From NCBI GenBank assembly GCA_036023115.1, contig JAYKKT010000086.1:17727001-17791000 (forward strand): a stretch of DNA of 64,000 bases. The letters are read 5' to 3'. The notes under the pieces were generated by a model, which did not search any database, was not told where the DNA came from, and worked only from the letters and a program-made list of their open reading frames with translations. Origin of the DNA: Brasenia schreberi (lineage: Eukaryota > Streptophyta > Magnoliopsida > Nymphaeales > Cabombaceae). Below are positions 24,665 to 36,148 of this stretch, in pieces. The position numbers and the translations under genes are program-made. Positions within the stretch are counted from its first letter, which is position 1. Every line of letters begins with the position of its first letter.

Positions 24665-24967
24665 GTTTATTAGGATCTTAGAAAGATAATTTTTGAAATC
24701 ATATGTGGTTAAAACAATTTGACCTTTGTCCGTTTTTTACGAGACCTTAGGAATGCATGCTTTTGAAGGGTCAGGGATACTGACCACTTTTTTAGCAGAT
24801 TTTTCTAAGTGTTGGGGTTGATAGATACTCCCGGACCTGGTCACTTCCCCTACACTTTGCCTAAGGCTCGTGCCTATTGTGACTCTATTTGAGTGCCTTG
24901 GAGCACTTCGAATTTCTAGAATGGTTCTAACCGGGGGCAGGACTCTAAGCGCTCCTCGGATTACTAC

Positions 24968-26446
24968 TTAGGCATTTTTCTTAAAAATGATGAGAGATGA
25001 TACACAAGTAGTAAAACCATAATGTGATGGATGCACTAGACTTTTCGAAGTCGAGAAAGCACATACCTCTTTTCCCTTCCCACTAGTGCTTGCGTGATTA
25101 GAGAAGGGTTCTTTGAATATGCCTTGGGTAGGCTCTGGTTCCTCAGTGACCTGGAGCCGGCCCTGCGCTATCAAGTTCTCGATTTTATTGAGAAGGGAGA
25201 AACATTGGTTTGTATCATAGCCCTTGAGCCGATGATACTTGCAAAAATTATTTAAAAACCTCCCTTTGGAAGTGGTTTCCTCGGGAATTTTGGGGAGTGT
25301 GATCATTTCTTGGGTCAGTAGGAGGTCCAGGACCTCCGAGACAAGCTGCTCTAGTGAGGTATACTCCCGTTTTTCAAAAGTTTTTTGCAACTTTTTTTCA
25401 TTTTTTAGTTTAAAATCTTTTGAAGTGTTCGCTGGGCTTGGATCCACTCGGACATTTGCAACTTTTTGGGGTTTTGCCCCTTTGTCCATAGTGGGTAACC
25501 CGTAAGTTCCAGGCTTCTCCAAACGTGACTTTTGCAAAATGTTTTCTTTCCATAGGTGATCGTAAACTCCCTTTTTTAGATTTGTTTCAAAGAGGAAGGC
25601 TTTCTTAATCAACTTATGGAAAGTCGATATTTCATGTAAAGATAGAAGAGTTTTCAATTCAGCTTTGAAATTATCAAGGATGAGCATTACTGCGCATCCT
25701 TCTAAAATCGGTTCTCTCACTTGCCCTAAGAGGGACTTCCATCGAACGATGAATGCGTGTACATCCTCGTTCGCAGCTTGCTTTGTATCCCTCAAAGTGT
25801 TTAAAGTTGGCGTTACTTCCACATTATGTGCAAACCTTTGCATAAAACAATTCGCTAACTCTTCGAAAGTTGCGAACTGGCTTAAATCATAGAAAGCAAG
25901 CAATTTTGAAGCAGTACCTTTGAGGGAAAGGGGAAGCCAATATATCCACTTCGTCGAGCCCTTCTTCCTTTTGTGGGCTCGACGGGAAAAGAGTTGTAGG
26001 TGGGATCTAGGATCCCCCGTGCCATCGTACTGATAAAAGTTCGGTATCTCATCGTCACTATCTGTTTTGTAATCCAAGGGAAGGAAATCAGACAGGGCGT
26101 ATGTTCTCTTTTCTTTATTTTGCCCTTTTAGCAGCTGCTGTAGGGCTTTTCGGTCCTTGTGTGTAAAGGACTCATGATATTGGTTTCCCTCCATTGCGGA
26201 GGTTTCCTTGGGTTTTCTAGACTTGTCGAATTTCTTCTTAGCTTTTGCCGGTTCGCTATGAGACGAATATGAATCAGCTGCCTCTGCCACTTGGCTAAGT
26301 GCAACGATTTTTGCCTCAAAGTTTTTTCGTAAGTCCTCTATCTCTTCTCTCCTATTTTTAAAATTGGTTTTCAAAAGTTTTTTGGAGTGAGAACTTGATG
26401 TGCGCGAGACATGACTGGACACTTCATTGGAGTCTGAACTCGACAT
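24968..26446 (-). CDS. Tat gag polyprotein
   Basis: A 492-residue open frame starts at 26446, about 140 bp inside the 5' LTR border, as expected for gag. It is the longest intact frame of the element. Residues about 1-110 are Ser/Lys-rich with a coiled-coil-like stretch. The capsid-like region spans about 120-290 (YALSDFLPLDYKTDSDD, FYQYDGTGDPRSHLQLF, RFAHNVEVTPTLNTLRDTKQ). Near the C-terminus NFCKYHRLKGYDTNQC is a zinc-knuckle variant. This protein would form the virus-like particle. Intact length suggests this part of the element is much younger than the copia host. Confidence 0.85.
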   Translation of the reverse strand: MSSSDSNEVSSHVSRTSSSHSKKLLKTNFKNRREEIEDLRKNFEAKIVALSQVAEAADSYSSHSEPAKAKKKFDKSRKPKETSAMEGNQYHESFTHKDRKALQQLLKGQNKEKRTYALSDFLPLDYKTDSDDEIPNFYQYDGTGDPRSHLQLFSRRAHKRKKGSTKWIYWLPLSLKGTASKLLAFYDLSQFATFEELANCFMQRFAHNVEVTPTLNTLRDTKQAANEDVHAFIVRWKSLLGQVREPILEGCAVMLILDNFKAELKTLLSLHEISTFHKLIKKAFLFETNLKKGVYDHLWKENILQKSRLEKPGTYGLPTMDKGAKPQKVANVRVDPSPANTSKDFKLKNEKKLQKTFEKREYTSLEQLVSEVLDLLLTQEMITLPKIPEETTSKGRFLNNFCKYHRLKGYDTNQCFSLLNKIENLIAQGRLQVTEEPEPTQGIFKEPFSNHASTSGKGKEVCAFSTSKSLVHPSHYGFTTCVSSLIIFKKNA

Positions 26447-26588
26447 GACTCCGATGCATTGTTTTGGAAACCAACTATTAAATGCAAAAAGGCAAAGAGT
26501 TAAATACTTTCCTTGGAAAAATTTTCAAGAGGTTTGTTTGTTTGATCGATATTTTCTCAAGACCCGGGTCCCACTGGGCGTGCCAAAC

Positions 26589-29500
26589 TGTAAGCCACGA
26601 AAATCTTCACTCTTGGTTTTTAAGTCAGAAATGAAACTTCTCGCATTTACATCGCTTTTAAGGGCGTGCCAGCTAGCTTACTCAAACTAGCGAAGATTTG
26701 GGGAAATATTTGACTTTTTTGGCGACTGTGGACAAGCGGAATCTTTTCGCTTGAAACCTTCTTGAACCGTTGCTCAAGGGTCGGTTTAAGCACTTAGAAA
26801 ACTTTGATTTCAAACAAACATAAACTTTTGAAAGAAAAGCGAGTATTTCGACGATTGTTTGCCTAAATTGCCGTTTTTATTACGGGGGTTGTTCGAATCC
26901 AAGTCTCTTGAGTTTTAGCTATCTTAGGCTGGATGTGTGTGCTTCAAGTGGCCTAAATTTAGCGAGTTTGAGCGTAGTTTCGGTGTTTTCTTTTTTAAAG
27001 TACGTGAATGCAAGGATGCACAAATAATTTTCGGGTTTGAGATGATGTGAGCTAGGCTCGAATTGAAAGCAACTTACACACACAACTTAAAGTAAATACC
27101 TGAAATGTAAGTGCAACTCACGCAGCTGAAAGGGAAATACCCGAACTTGGAAAGCAACTCACACGACTTGAATGTAAATTGCGGAAGAGAGATATACTTA
27201 TATATTTAAGAGCGGAAAGGCTCAATGCACACGTGTGTAGTATAGAATTGAAATGACAAACTCACACGACTTGAATTGAACTTGCCGAAATTGAAATATA
27301 AGTATATAAGAGCGAAAAGGCTCAATGTGTCCGTGTGTGTTGTGTATAAATGGAAAGACAACTCACACGACTTGAATTGAACCACCCGAAATGTAAGTGC
27401 GTACACAACTTGAATGTAAAACTCACGCAACTTGAAAGTATATAAATACTCTATATATCTTATGAGCAACAAAGGCTCAAAAGGTGCGTGAGAGTGTAGA
27501 GCAAGTGCTCGAGTGCTCTTGTGTGCAAGTGTGGAAGCTTAAATGACAAACTCACACGACTTGAATATAAAACCCACGTAGTTGGAAAATATAGAAATAT
27601 GCTATATCTTATGAGCAACAAAGGCTCAAAAGGTACGTGAGAGTGTGGAGCAAGTGCTCACATACTTCTTGGGTGCGAGTGTGAAACGGGAGAGTGTTGG
27701 TTCGGGTGTGCTTAGGGACACGTCGGATGCTTAGGCCTAGTTCGGGCTTATGAGAGAGCTCACGGCAAGATAGGGTGTCTTAGGCGTGGGCTGGCTAAGG
27801 CAAGTCACGACCTAAGGTTTGGGTTGGTTCTAGTCGGCCCTAAGTGGAAGGTTGCAGCCTATGGTATGAGCTGTCTAAGGCAGGTCCCGGCTGGAGTGGC
27901 TGCAGGCGTCCTGTCCAATGATACTGCCTTGTTGACTTTCCTTTCTTTTGTTCTCTATAGATCGTTCAAACTGTAAACAAGGAACGCTTACTGTGTGAAT
28001 TTCCTTTCCATTAGTTGGTGTTGAGAAGACCTATAGTGCTGGTTTGCGAAAAATTGGAAAGGATCGTCTTTCCAAATTAGCTGAACTATTAAAGATGACG
28101 CTTGTCTGATAATGAATGTTATACAACCAACCTTCCTTCCTTTACTGGTCGAAATTATTGTTGTTGTCACTTCCATATGGGTCATCATTCAACCTTAATC
28201 ACTTTCTTTCATGGTTGTGATAAAAAATGAGCATTGAAATGGGAAAGAAAATCCCCCTTGCTGATCACATTTCCTTTCTCATTTCATACCTAACCAGTAA
28301 CAGCTCAATCTTATCCGTTATTTTCCTACTCCATCGCATAACCAAGAAGATGAAGCCCAAGTAAATCAAGGTAGCTATTGATTGTGAGACTCTTGGCCTA
28401 CCTTGTTAAAGCCAACCAACCCACTTTTGAGAGCTTACCAAATCAACCTCTTTGTGATCATGCAGTCTATGTTGAGGTCGGCTAGGACGGCATAAGGTAA
28501 GTTGAATCCACTTACTTGCAGAATTCAGTTGAGAACGATGTGGTCAGATTTGATATGGTAAGGTGCTTTTCTTCAAGTCGATCATGAAGTTGCCTTTATT
28601 AGCCTGGCTAGATTTGGTTGGGGCTAAAACAAATTAGTGGTTTTGCTGGCCTTCACTTGCTAAAATCAGCTGGACACATGGCAAGTTTGCCTTTGCTGCT
28701 AAACCATACCAGATTGGGTGTTGGTAAGTCGCCTAATTAGATTGAAATTAACCGCCATTCCTATCCACCTTCTTGCAAACCATGGACCAAGGCTACTTAT
28801 GGCAAGTCCCATAATTTGCCCATGTTGAAGTTGATAAGTTTTCTTCTTAGTAGCTTGCCAAATCGAGCGTTACAGCTTGCGAAATTGAGCCACCTTCCTT
28901 TCTTGAATGTTGATTTCCTTTCCTGAATGGCGACCTTCCTTTTTAATACCTGGAACTAAAATGACATGTTACCTTACCCAACAACGCTGAAATTGGCAGG
29001 TGCTCAATTGTTACCTTTTTGTTTCCTGAAATCTCCTCTTTCCAGGGAATTTGCTTCCTTACGGTCTGACTTTTATATATGGCAGGTTTCAAATAGTTTT
29101 CAAAGAAAGCGTTTTTATATTTGGAAACATCATATTTAATGAAATATTCAAATGTTATTTTTAAAAGCACTGGACTTCATTCCCAATACTTTCCTTTTCA
29201 TTTGTTTATTTAAAAGAAAATTATTTGAAGTCATCTTTTCTCTAAAGGATATCCTTTAAAAAGGCAAAATCCTGCAAATTTGGTCATGAGGGCAAAATAG
29301 TTATTTTTATAAAATTTTGTCGAAATTTGAAATTTTCTTAAAGGGATGCAGTATATCATCATTTTGAGGTTGATAGAAAATTTTGATGCAAAAATGAGTT
29401 CATTTGATGTATTTTTATTTAAAAATCCAAAGCTGCCAAAAATAGCCAAATTTCTAAAAGATGAAAAAAATTTATTTAAAAAAAAAATTAGGTGTTTACA
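26589..29500 (-). repeat. 5' LTR of the Tat element, chimeric (2,912 bp)
   Basis: 26589-27905 aligns closely with 15639-17355 of the 3' LTR except for one deletion of about 400 bp at 27686 (junction GTGTGAAACGGGAG). Beyond about 27907 the sequence no longer resembles the other LTR. Yet it ends at 29491-29500 with GGTGTTTACA, the same terminus as the other LTR. I read it as an LTR with a foreign U3 half. Confidence 0.7.
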
Positions 29501-30420
29501 ATGGTCAAACTCAAAGTTCGAAATGAAGGATATGAGAGAGGCATCCTATATTCTTGGTATAAAGATTTCTCATGATAAAGAATCTAAACTTTGCATTTGA
29601 GTTAGAGAGATATATTGATTATATCTTTAAAAAATTTAAAATAGGTGATTGCAAGTCTGCATCTATACCTGTTACAAAAGAGGTTAAATTGAGCAAGACT
29701 ATTGTCCTAATGAGGGAGAGAACAAGCCTAATGTTTCTTACGCACAAGCTATGGGTAGCTTGATGTATGTGATGATGTGTACAAGATCTGATATCAATTT
29801 TGTTATTGGTCTTATGAGTAAGTATCAAAGTGATCATCGTTGAAAACATTGAATATCTATGAAAAGGATTCTAAGACATCTTAAAGGAATAAAAGACTTA
29901 AAACCTTGTTTCTGAAGTAGATGAATTAAAAGTGGTAGGATACTCAGATGCTTATTTTGCTGGGAGCAAAGATGATAGCAAGTCCGCCTCCAATCAAATA
30001 TTCTTATTTGGAGGCGGTGTTGTTTATTTAGCTTCCAAGAAATAAGATTGTGTAGCATTATATACACAAGAAGATCAATATGTTGCTTCTAGAATAACTA
30101 CGACGAGTGCTATTTAGATAAGCCACTTCATACGTGACCTCAAGTTGGATGTAGCCAACGACTCGATTGTCATTTATTGTGAAATAATGCAGCAATTACT
30201 CTTATTAAGAGTGTAGGTGATAGCTCAAGAAACAAATATATAATGGTTAAATATCACTATATTCATGATATGTATAAAAAGAATGAGATATTCATATCTT
30301 ATATGCCAATTGATGATATGTTGATTGATCCCTTGATTAAAAGCATCTCAAAAGAACTTTTCATTAACATGTTGCGCACATGAGTCTAAGATATTCTTAG
30401 AGTTTTGAGTGTAGAAATAT
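29501..30420 (+). pseudogene. Copia-2 RT C-terminus and RNase H remnant
   Basis: Sequence resumes in the RT thumb region (KFEMKDMREASYILGIKISHDKES, matching Copia-1 at 8380-8450). It continues through SLMYVMMCTRSDINFV and LRHLKGIKDLK to RNase H motifs. Many stops and frameshifts are present. The upstream RT, including the catalytic YVDD, is absent from the element. Confidence 0.85.
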
Positions 30421-30568
30421 ACTTTGTTGATCGTTATGTAGGAAAAAACATATTAATTATAGAAAAAAATATAATAGGTAAAACAATTTACTTCTATAAT
30501 ATGATACAATTTGGAAAACCCCCAAAATAGTGAGAAGAAAAAACAATATATCATATATTGACTCAAGT

Positions 30569-30582
30569 GGTTAGGTAGGAGA
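30569..30582 (+). promoter_or_regulatory. Polypurine tract of Copia-2
   Basis: GGTTAGGTAGGAGA abuts the 3' LTR start at 30583 and is the counterpart of the Copia-1 tract at 9459-9472. Confidence 0.75.
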
Positions 30583-30962
30583 TGTAAGTTGTTGATGACC
30601 ACTTTTGGCCCCAATAACATCACCCATGAAAAACAAAAAGGAAGCTCTTCTCGGATTTCTTGAGTTACACCTTCGAAAGAGAGTTTTACAACTAAAACCA
30701 GTTTTCCTTTAAAAAAAAAACATCCCCCGGATAAAAGTACATTGACTTTAATGGAAAGCTCAAAGAGTAAAAACAAAAATAAGAAAAACCAAACACATAA
30801 AAAAAAAGAATGAATACAAAAAATATATGTGAGAAAACTTCTTGGAAAGAGAAACCCTCTACGGATAGCCATCAAACAATCCTCCTCCTCCTTGGTTCTT
30901 CTCCCTGCTACCGTGAGATCTGTACGCCTTGAATGTGCTTCAAGATCGCACAGCTTCCTTCA
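30583..30962 (+). repeat. 3' LTR of Copia-2
   Basis: 380 bp, starting TGTAAGTTGTTGATGAC and ending CTTCCTTCA. It is the partner of 12423-12804, and is followed by the AACAT copy of the target duplication. Confidence 0.88.
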
Positions 30963-31576
30963 AACATAAACACAAATCTCACCTTTGAGCTTCAACGAAT
31001 CAGATTCAGATAGGAACCAAACCAGAAGTCAACTATAAATATATATCGAGAATAGAAAATGTCACCAAGAATCTAAAAATTTACGTGTCCCAGTATCCAG
31101 TTGTTCATGCGATGACCCCACGGGCTTCAATCCCAAACGCCATGGTTTGTGAAACTGGACCGGATCAGCCGATCTGATTGAGAACCTTATTGGTAACCAC
31201 TTGTTTAACCAATGGACTAAAAAATCGGCCTAGAATAGCGAACCAAAACCCAGAACCAGCCCGTTTGATTTATTTCGAAATCTTTTCCTTTTATTCAAAT
31301 TTATTTATTTCGAATTCGACATTGAGGCGATTAAACTCGCGAAATATACTACACCGGCGGAACGGTTTCACAAACAACGCAAGCCCGTAAATTAGGGTGG
31401 ACCACACAAATATACCCCTCGATACGAAGTTGAAGAGAATAAAGAGCAATATCAATCATCTAAATGACACAGTCACCTTGCAGGCGAGCCGCCACAACTT
31501 ATGCACCACAGGAAGTACCTCACATGCAAGAGGGTATCCGCAGGCAGGAGACAACCGAAGGTCTTATCGGGAAAGG

Positions 31577-32898
31577 CTACTTCTGCTGCCCCTGTGAAAC
31601 CCTGCCCATCATATCTTGCAGAAGAATGTCGGGAGCTTGAGGAACCCCCGGCGAATATGCCGGGAATGCTGCCCTTGGCGAGTAATAAAGCGGCTGCGGA
31701 AGGGCACCTTCAGGGATAACGCCTGCCGGGAACTCGTAGGCGACTCCGGCTAGCCGAATCTCCGGCGGCATCGTGCGGTATATCTGTCCTGCTGGAACTC
31801 TAGGCCGGAAGACCGTCGGAAGAGGGAGGCTCGCCGGTGGGATCGTACTTGTCGGCACCATATGCTGCGCGTACGGAAGCGGGACGGCTCCGCGGGGATG
31901 TAATACACCGGCACGGGAGCGACTGCCGGGTTTCCGGCTGGAAAGTGAAAATCCGGCAGGAATCGCCATGCCTGCTCCTGTTGAACGAACGTCGGATTTT
32001 GGAAAGCCTCGACCGTTCGAGTAGGAGCCTCCGGCGTACTCGATGGAGGTAGTACGGACAGCGTTTTGCCCTCTGGCTTGATCTTCAGAGGCGGGAGATC
32101 GGGAATCGGCGGGACGGAGATCGCGGACGAAGAAGAGTGGTTCAGAGGTGTCACTGGGGATCCGGGATGATCCGGAACGAACGCCTGATCTCCTGCGATT
32201 TGCCCGAGTTTGGACTTCGGAATGGTTGCCGGGGGCCTCTGGCCGCTGTCATCCAGGTTATCCGGCTGATCTAATCCGAAGAGGAAATCCGGCACGTCCG
32301 AAACAACAGATGATGTTTCGGATCGGCGCCGTTCGAGACCAGGCGCCTTAGGTCCCCTAGATGAGCCGTCGCCAGCATTAAGCGCATCGACGAACCAATC
32401 CCCGCGCTTCGATTCGACAAGGAAAGCTCCAAGGCCTTCCGATGGCGCTGGAAAGAGGAATAGCCGGAGGCGAGCGGCGCGCCCTCCAGAGACAGATATC
32501 CGGTCGTATTCCTCCATCATGTTGTCGACGTCTTCGTCCGTCGTGACAGAGATAAGCGCATCGAGATCTTCGTTCGGGAGCTGATACTTCACGGTGACGT
32601 CGTCGTTGGCGATCTTGGAGAGCTTCGCCAGGAGGCCAGCGAACGTCGTGTTCCGACTGGCGGCGACGATCCGCGTCTCGCCGCCGACGTACCGGAGCTG
32701 GTTGTCGTGGGGCCGAGGCAGGATCCGACCGCCAAAGGAGCACATAAACCGGACACGTGGCTGACCGTCCTCCGCCAATCTTTGATGATAATCGGCGTCG
32801 CTACCGCGGCTGAACGTAGCGGAGCGCGGGGACGAACTCACGGAGTCAGCGCAGGAGTCATCTTCGGATACAGGGTGATTCGACGTCGCCATGAGCAT
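31577..32898 (-). CDS. PB1-domain (octicosapeptide/Phox/Bem1p) protein, with a frameshift
   Basis: PB1 domains pair with other PB1 domains and serve as scaffolds; the plant family is largely uncharacterised. The frame from ATG 32898 (or Met-3) has a Ser-rich N-terminus, then PB1 at residues about 48-142: RVRFMCSFGGRILPRP, a YVGGETRI strand, the VKYQLPNEDLDALISV core and the acidic OPCA motif TTDEDVDNMMEEYDRI. Pro/Ser-rich disorder follows. After PVYYIPA (residue 336, about 31891) this frame becomes Arg-rich nonsense. The -1/+2 frame continues naturally from GAVPLPYAQHMVPTSTIPP to a stop at 31577, with repeated Pro/Tyr motifs typical of the family's C-terminus. The full product would be about 440 residues, a plausible family length. 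The shift lies in the GC-run at about 31889-31899: a real mutation or a sequencing error. The region is GC-rich, unlike its surroundings. Confidence 0.85.
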
Positions 32899-34940
32899 CT
32901 CAACGGATTCCCGGCAAGTTCGCGGTCAGGTTCCGGCCATGCCTTTCCGTCACGCCTCTGTGATATGAAGAGAACTCTGGAAATGAACAAACGAGCAATC
33001 GACTCCAAGCTTCATAGTATGCAGAGGAATTTTTTCATACAACGTTCAAACGGCTTCAGGACTAGTGAATAGAAATTGTCGGGTTTGAGGGATTAAGCTT
33101 TCTATTAGGGCTAATTTAGTGATTGTGGGGTATCGCTTGACGTGATACCTTCCCTTGTTGTTAGGCGTGTCAAGTTTGCACGGCGACAACCATTTTGAAC
33201 GGCTTCTTTTCGGTTGACGAAAGTGCCCCCAGTAGCTGTTGGCCTCTTACTTCACTGGTGCTTCGTGCGACACGTTCCCGTTACTATTTGGAAGTCGGCA
33301 AAGGTAACAGTTTTTGACAAAACCCTCATATTTCTTCTGGCGAAACTTCACAAAATCTAAAACCTTCAGGTAAATTCCAGGAAATCTAGGGGTCTCCGGG
33401 TTATCTTCCGGCGTTTACAGCCACACGCACTTCTATTTTGACACGAAACCCAAAGAGATTCTTAGAACAGTGAAATTCATGATTCATGTGGCGGGCAACT
33501 GTTTTAGCATTATTTTGATATCGTCATTTAGCTGTGCGCAATCTTTTCCATGTAGGGAAGATGGAACCCGAGTTGTTTGGCCGATTAAATTGATATATTG
33601 GTACTACTTTGTAAGAAACTTTATTTAGAAACTCTGCTCCAACAAAGAAGAAGAAATATCTATGATTATGTAAATTGAGTTAATGGATCTGCGTCACTCT
33701 TCGTTGATCAGATAGGAGGATTACAAGCCAAAAACCTCAGCAATGGACCTTTGTGGTGCTTCTTCTAAAGTTAGAGGCATTAAACGGCCGCAGCGGGAGT
33801 AGTTGGGAGATTAGAGTGGTGGAATTATCTTCTCAATCAAGTTTATGTAACATGAATAGGACTCTTCATGGATAGCCATGTTCCTGAGGAACAGAACAAT
33901 TGTGATAGAAAAATATGACTTTAAAATTACACAGAAATTCTTGAAATTAGATCGTTTTGATTCTAGAAAGAATAGCAGAAAGCATTTCCTAGAAGTGTCT
34001 GTCTAAATGATGTCATCTTGATCTTAATGAGGAGAAGAACTAAAAATTGAAGAAACACCCTTCACAGAGTGTCACAACCTGGAAATCCGTTGCGACTGCG
34101 GAACTTCGATCAAACTAAAAACACCAAAAACTATATATGGGATCTAGAACTTGTTTTGCATGAAAATAAATATGGTCACCAAGAGATTCATAAGAAGAAA
34201 CAGAAGAAATGATATGTGCGCGTACCTTCTTTCGTGTCTGCAGGAGTTGGTTGGGATTGATGGGGGAAACAGAGGGTGAAAAGAAGGGCAGGAGCAAGAG
34301 GCTTACTTTAGCAGCTGGTAGTGGAAAGTCCAAGCAGATGCTGCTGAATTGGTGGGCCGAGATTGAGTGCCGCAGACGTGTCTTCTTTCATTTCGCTGTC
34401 CTCTCTCTGGATCTCCAGATCCGATACATCTGTTATCTGATCCGATCCAAAATAAGAATGCATATCCATTGAAAAGGATAACTGGATTCAGCTTAGCTTC
34501 TCCGGTTACATCCATCAAGCTTTATTTGGCTCCCTTATCCTGTTTGATTATGGTGTGATTTACAAGTCTTTGTGCTCTTTTTTTTTATATTTCTTTTATA
34601 CAACGAGGAGGTCGAGGCCAGATACACACCCTAGGTATGGAACTTAAGACCTGCAAAGGTGGCTTGTTCTTGGTGCGGCGTGCTAAACAAGATGATATAC
34701 TCAAGCTCAGGAAGGTGGGACTTGCGAGCTTGTAGGAAAGAACTGAATTAAATGGATACTTGTTCTGAAACAGGAATATTTCTGTTTAGATACAACTATC
34801 ATGTCTATCTTCTAGATGGTAGAAGAAGCATATTTTTGCGAACCGCTGATCTACTTGAAGGTGAAAACGATTTTTAAGGAATTAGTATTGATATTCATGG
34901 GCAACAAAAAAATCTACTTGAAATCAATTTGGAAATAGTT
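32899..34940. other. Upstream region of the PB1 gene; no other gene seen
   Basis: The first ~200 bp (32899-33100) probably hold the PB1 gene's 5' UTR and promoter. No clear TATA box is visible at a fixed distance. The rest contains short frames without motifs. Confidence 0.4.
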
Positions 34941-34943
34941 AAA

Positions 34944-35049
34944 GGTTTAATCATTAGGTAGATTGTTGAATATGAAAATATGATTTACGATTGTGAAATT
35001 TGCAGCTTGCTACTTACTTGATATATATATATACACACATATATACACA

Positions 35050-35080
<31 letters not shown>

Positions 35081-35087
35081 CACACAT

Positions 35088-35180
<93 letters not shown>

Positions 35181-35252
35181 TTTCATCATTAGGTAGATTG
35201 TTGAATATGAAAATATGATTTATGATTGTGAAATTTGCAGCTCGCTACTTAC
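34944..35252. repeat. Direct repeat flanking a (TA)n microsatellite
   Basis: A 74-bp unit at 34944-35017 recurs at 35179-35252 with only about three mismatches (shared core CATTAGGTAGATTGTTGAAT). Between them lies TA/TACACA microsatellite DNA with an uninterrupted (AT)n run at about 35095-35178. Confidence 0.9.
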
Positions 35253-35259
35253 ACCATAT

Positions 35260-36140
35260 GTATTGTCTTTGTGTATAATCTTGTGGTACGATAAGTGGTA
35301 GATATTTGAATTTAAAGTATAGTTGTATTCTTTTTGCTTTGCATGTGCATTAAATGTACTTTTATCACTCGGGTTGTTCAACTCAAAAATCTAATGATGA
35401 ACATTTAATGAAAGATGTAGCAAAAAAGATTATACATTCACCAAGATGTAGTGGTAAATAATAAAACCTCATCGATGCAAAAAATAGTTAGTGTTTGCAA
35501 AGTATGAAAATATAATAGTATTTTTAATTCAAATCTCTATCATTGATGATCGGAAACAATGGAGATGCTCGAGTAGATTTAAACATGAATTGAGTTTGAG
35601 CATTTATTACTACCTTTGTTTATCCTCCTCCCCCCCTCTACCTCTCTCTCTCTCTATAGGATGTGCAACATGCGTGCCACTTTATATAGTTGTTCATTCA
35701 TAAAATTCTTTAGTATCCATGACAAAGATGGATCATTGTGTTCAAAAGTAAAAAGTACACAAGTAAATAAAATAAACTTACTTTAAGTATACATATACTT
35801 TTTGCCTTTTTATTTTTAAACTCAAAGATTGATATTTTAAAAGATATAGCATGTAATATTTCAAACATTGTAAAAAAAATATATAGAGAGAGAGATTGTG
35901 CGTGCATGCATGCGAACATTAATTGATGGTATGAAGATCTCAACCATTCAATCTTCAAGATTAATACTTGAGACCTCTTAAATTTAGATTTCAACTGCTA
36001 ATTTCACTTATCAAATGATTGAGATCTTTAAAGATGTTTAAGCATAGATGTGGTGTGTGCATTCTCTCTCTAGATATATATAGAGAGAGATAGTAGTCCG
36101 TGCCCAATTGATAACGGTGCTCAAACCTCCAATTTTGCAT
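35260..36140. other. No recognisable gene
   Basis: AT-rich sequence with short CT/GA runs (35630-35660, 35883-35897, 36062-36091). No coding motif seen. Confidence 0.4.
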
Positions 36141-36148
36141 GTTGTACT

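Larger units (their letters stand above)
15639..29500 (-). mobile_element. Tat-lineage Ty3/gypsy retrotransposon, 13.9 kb
   Basis: The minus-strand order is gag, protease, RT, RNase H, second (archaeal-type) RNase H, integrase. The extra RNase H before integrase and the ~3-kb LTRs are traits of the plant Tat (Ogre/Retand-like) lineage. The 3' LTR is 15639-18603 and the 5' LTR 26589-29500. Both start TGTAAACACC and end CTTACA on the element strand. A purine tract abuts the 3' LTR, and a TTTGGCACGCCCAGTGGGAC primer-site candidate abuts the 5' LTR. Coding regions are long but broken by several stops. Flanks (ATCTT left, ATGGT right) do not form a target duplication. Confidence 0.88.
12423..30962 (+). 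mobile_element. Copia-2: 18.5-kb nested Ty1/copia element
   Basis: Matching LTRs lie at 12423-12804 and 30583-30962, in the same orientation. The flanking pentamers AATAT (12418-12422) and AACAT (30963-30967) match 4/5. An initiator-Met-tRNA-type primer site follows the left LTR, and a polypurine tract precedes the right LTR. The gag start lies at 14119. RT-RNase H sequence resumes only at 29501. Everything between 14807 and 29500 is foreign (an RTE fragment and a gypsy element). About 2.3 kb of the copia body, from late gag to mid RT, is missing rather than displaced. The LTRs differ at many positions, so the insertion is old. Confidence 0.88.

Noticed and set aside
23305..25892. Plus-strand open frames inside the gypsy coding region
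   Set aside because: They are antisense to gag, protease and linker frames that carry clear retroelement motifs.
31773..33072. Plus-strand and alternate-frame open frames over the PB1 gene
   Set aside because: They are shadows caused by the high GC content of the gene; only the minus-strand PB1 frame and its shifted tail have family motifs.
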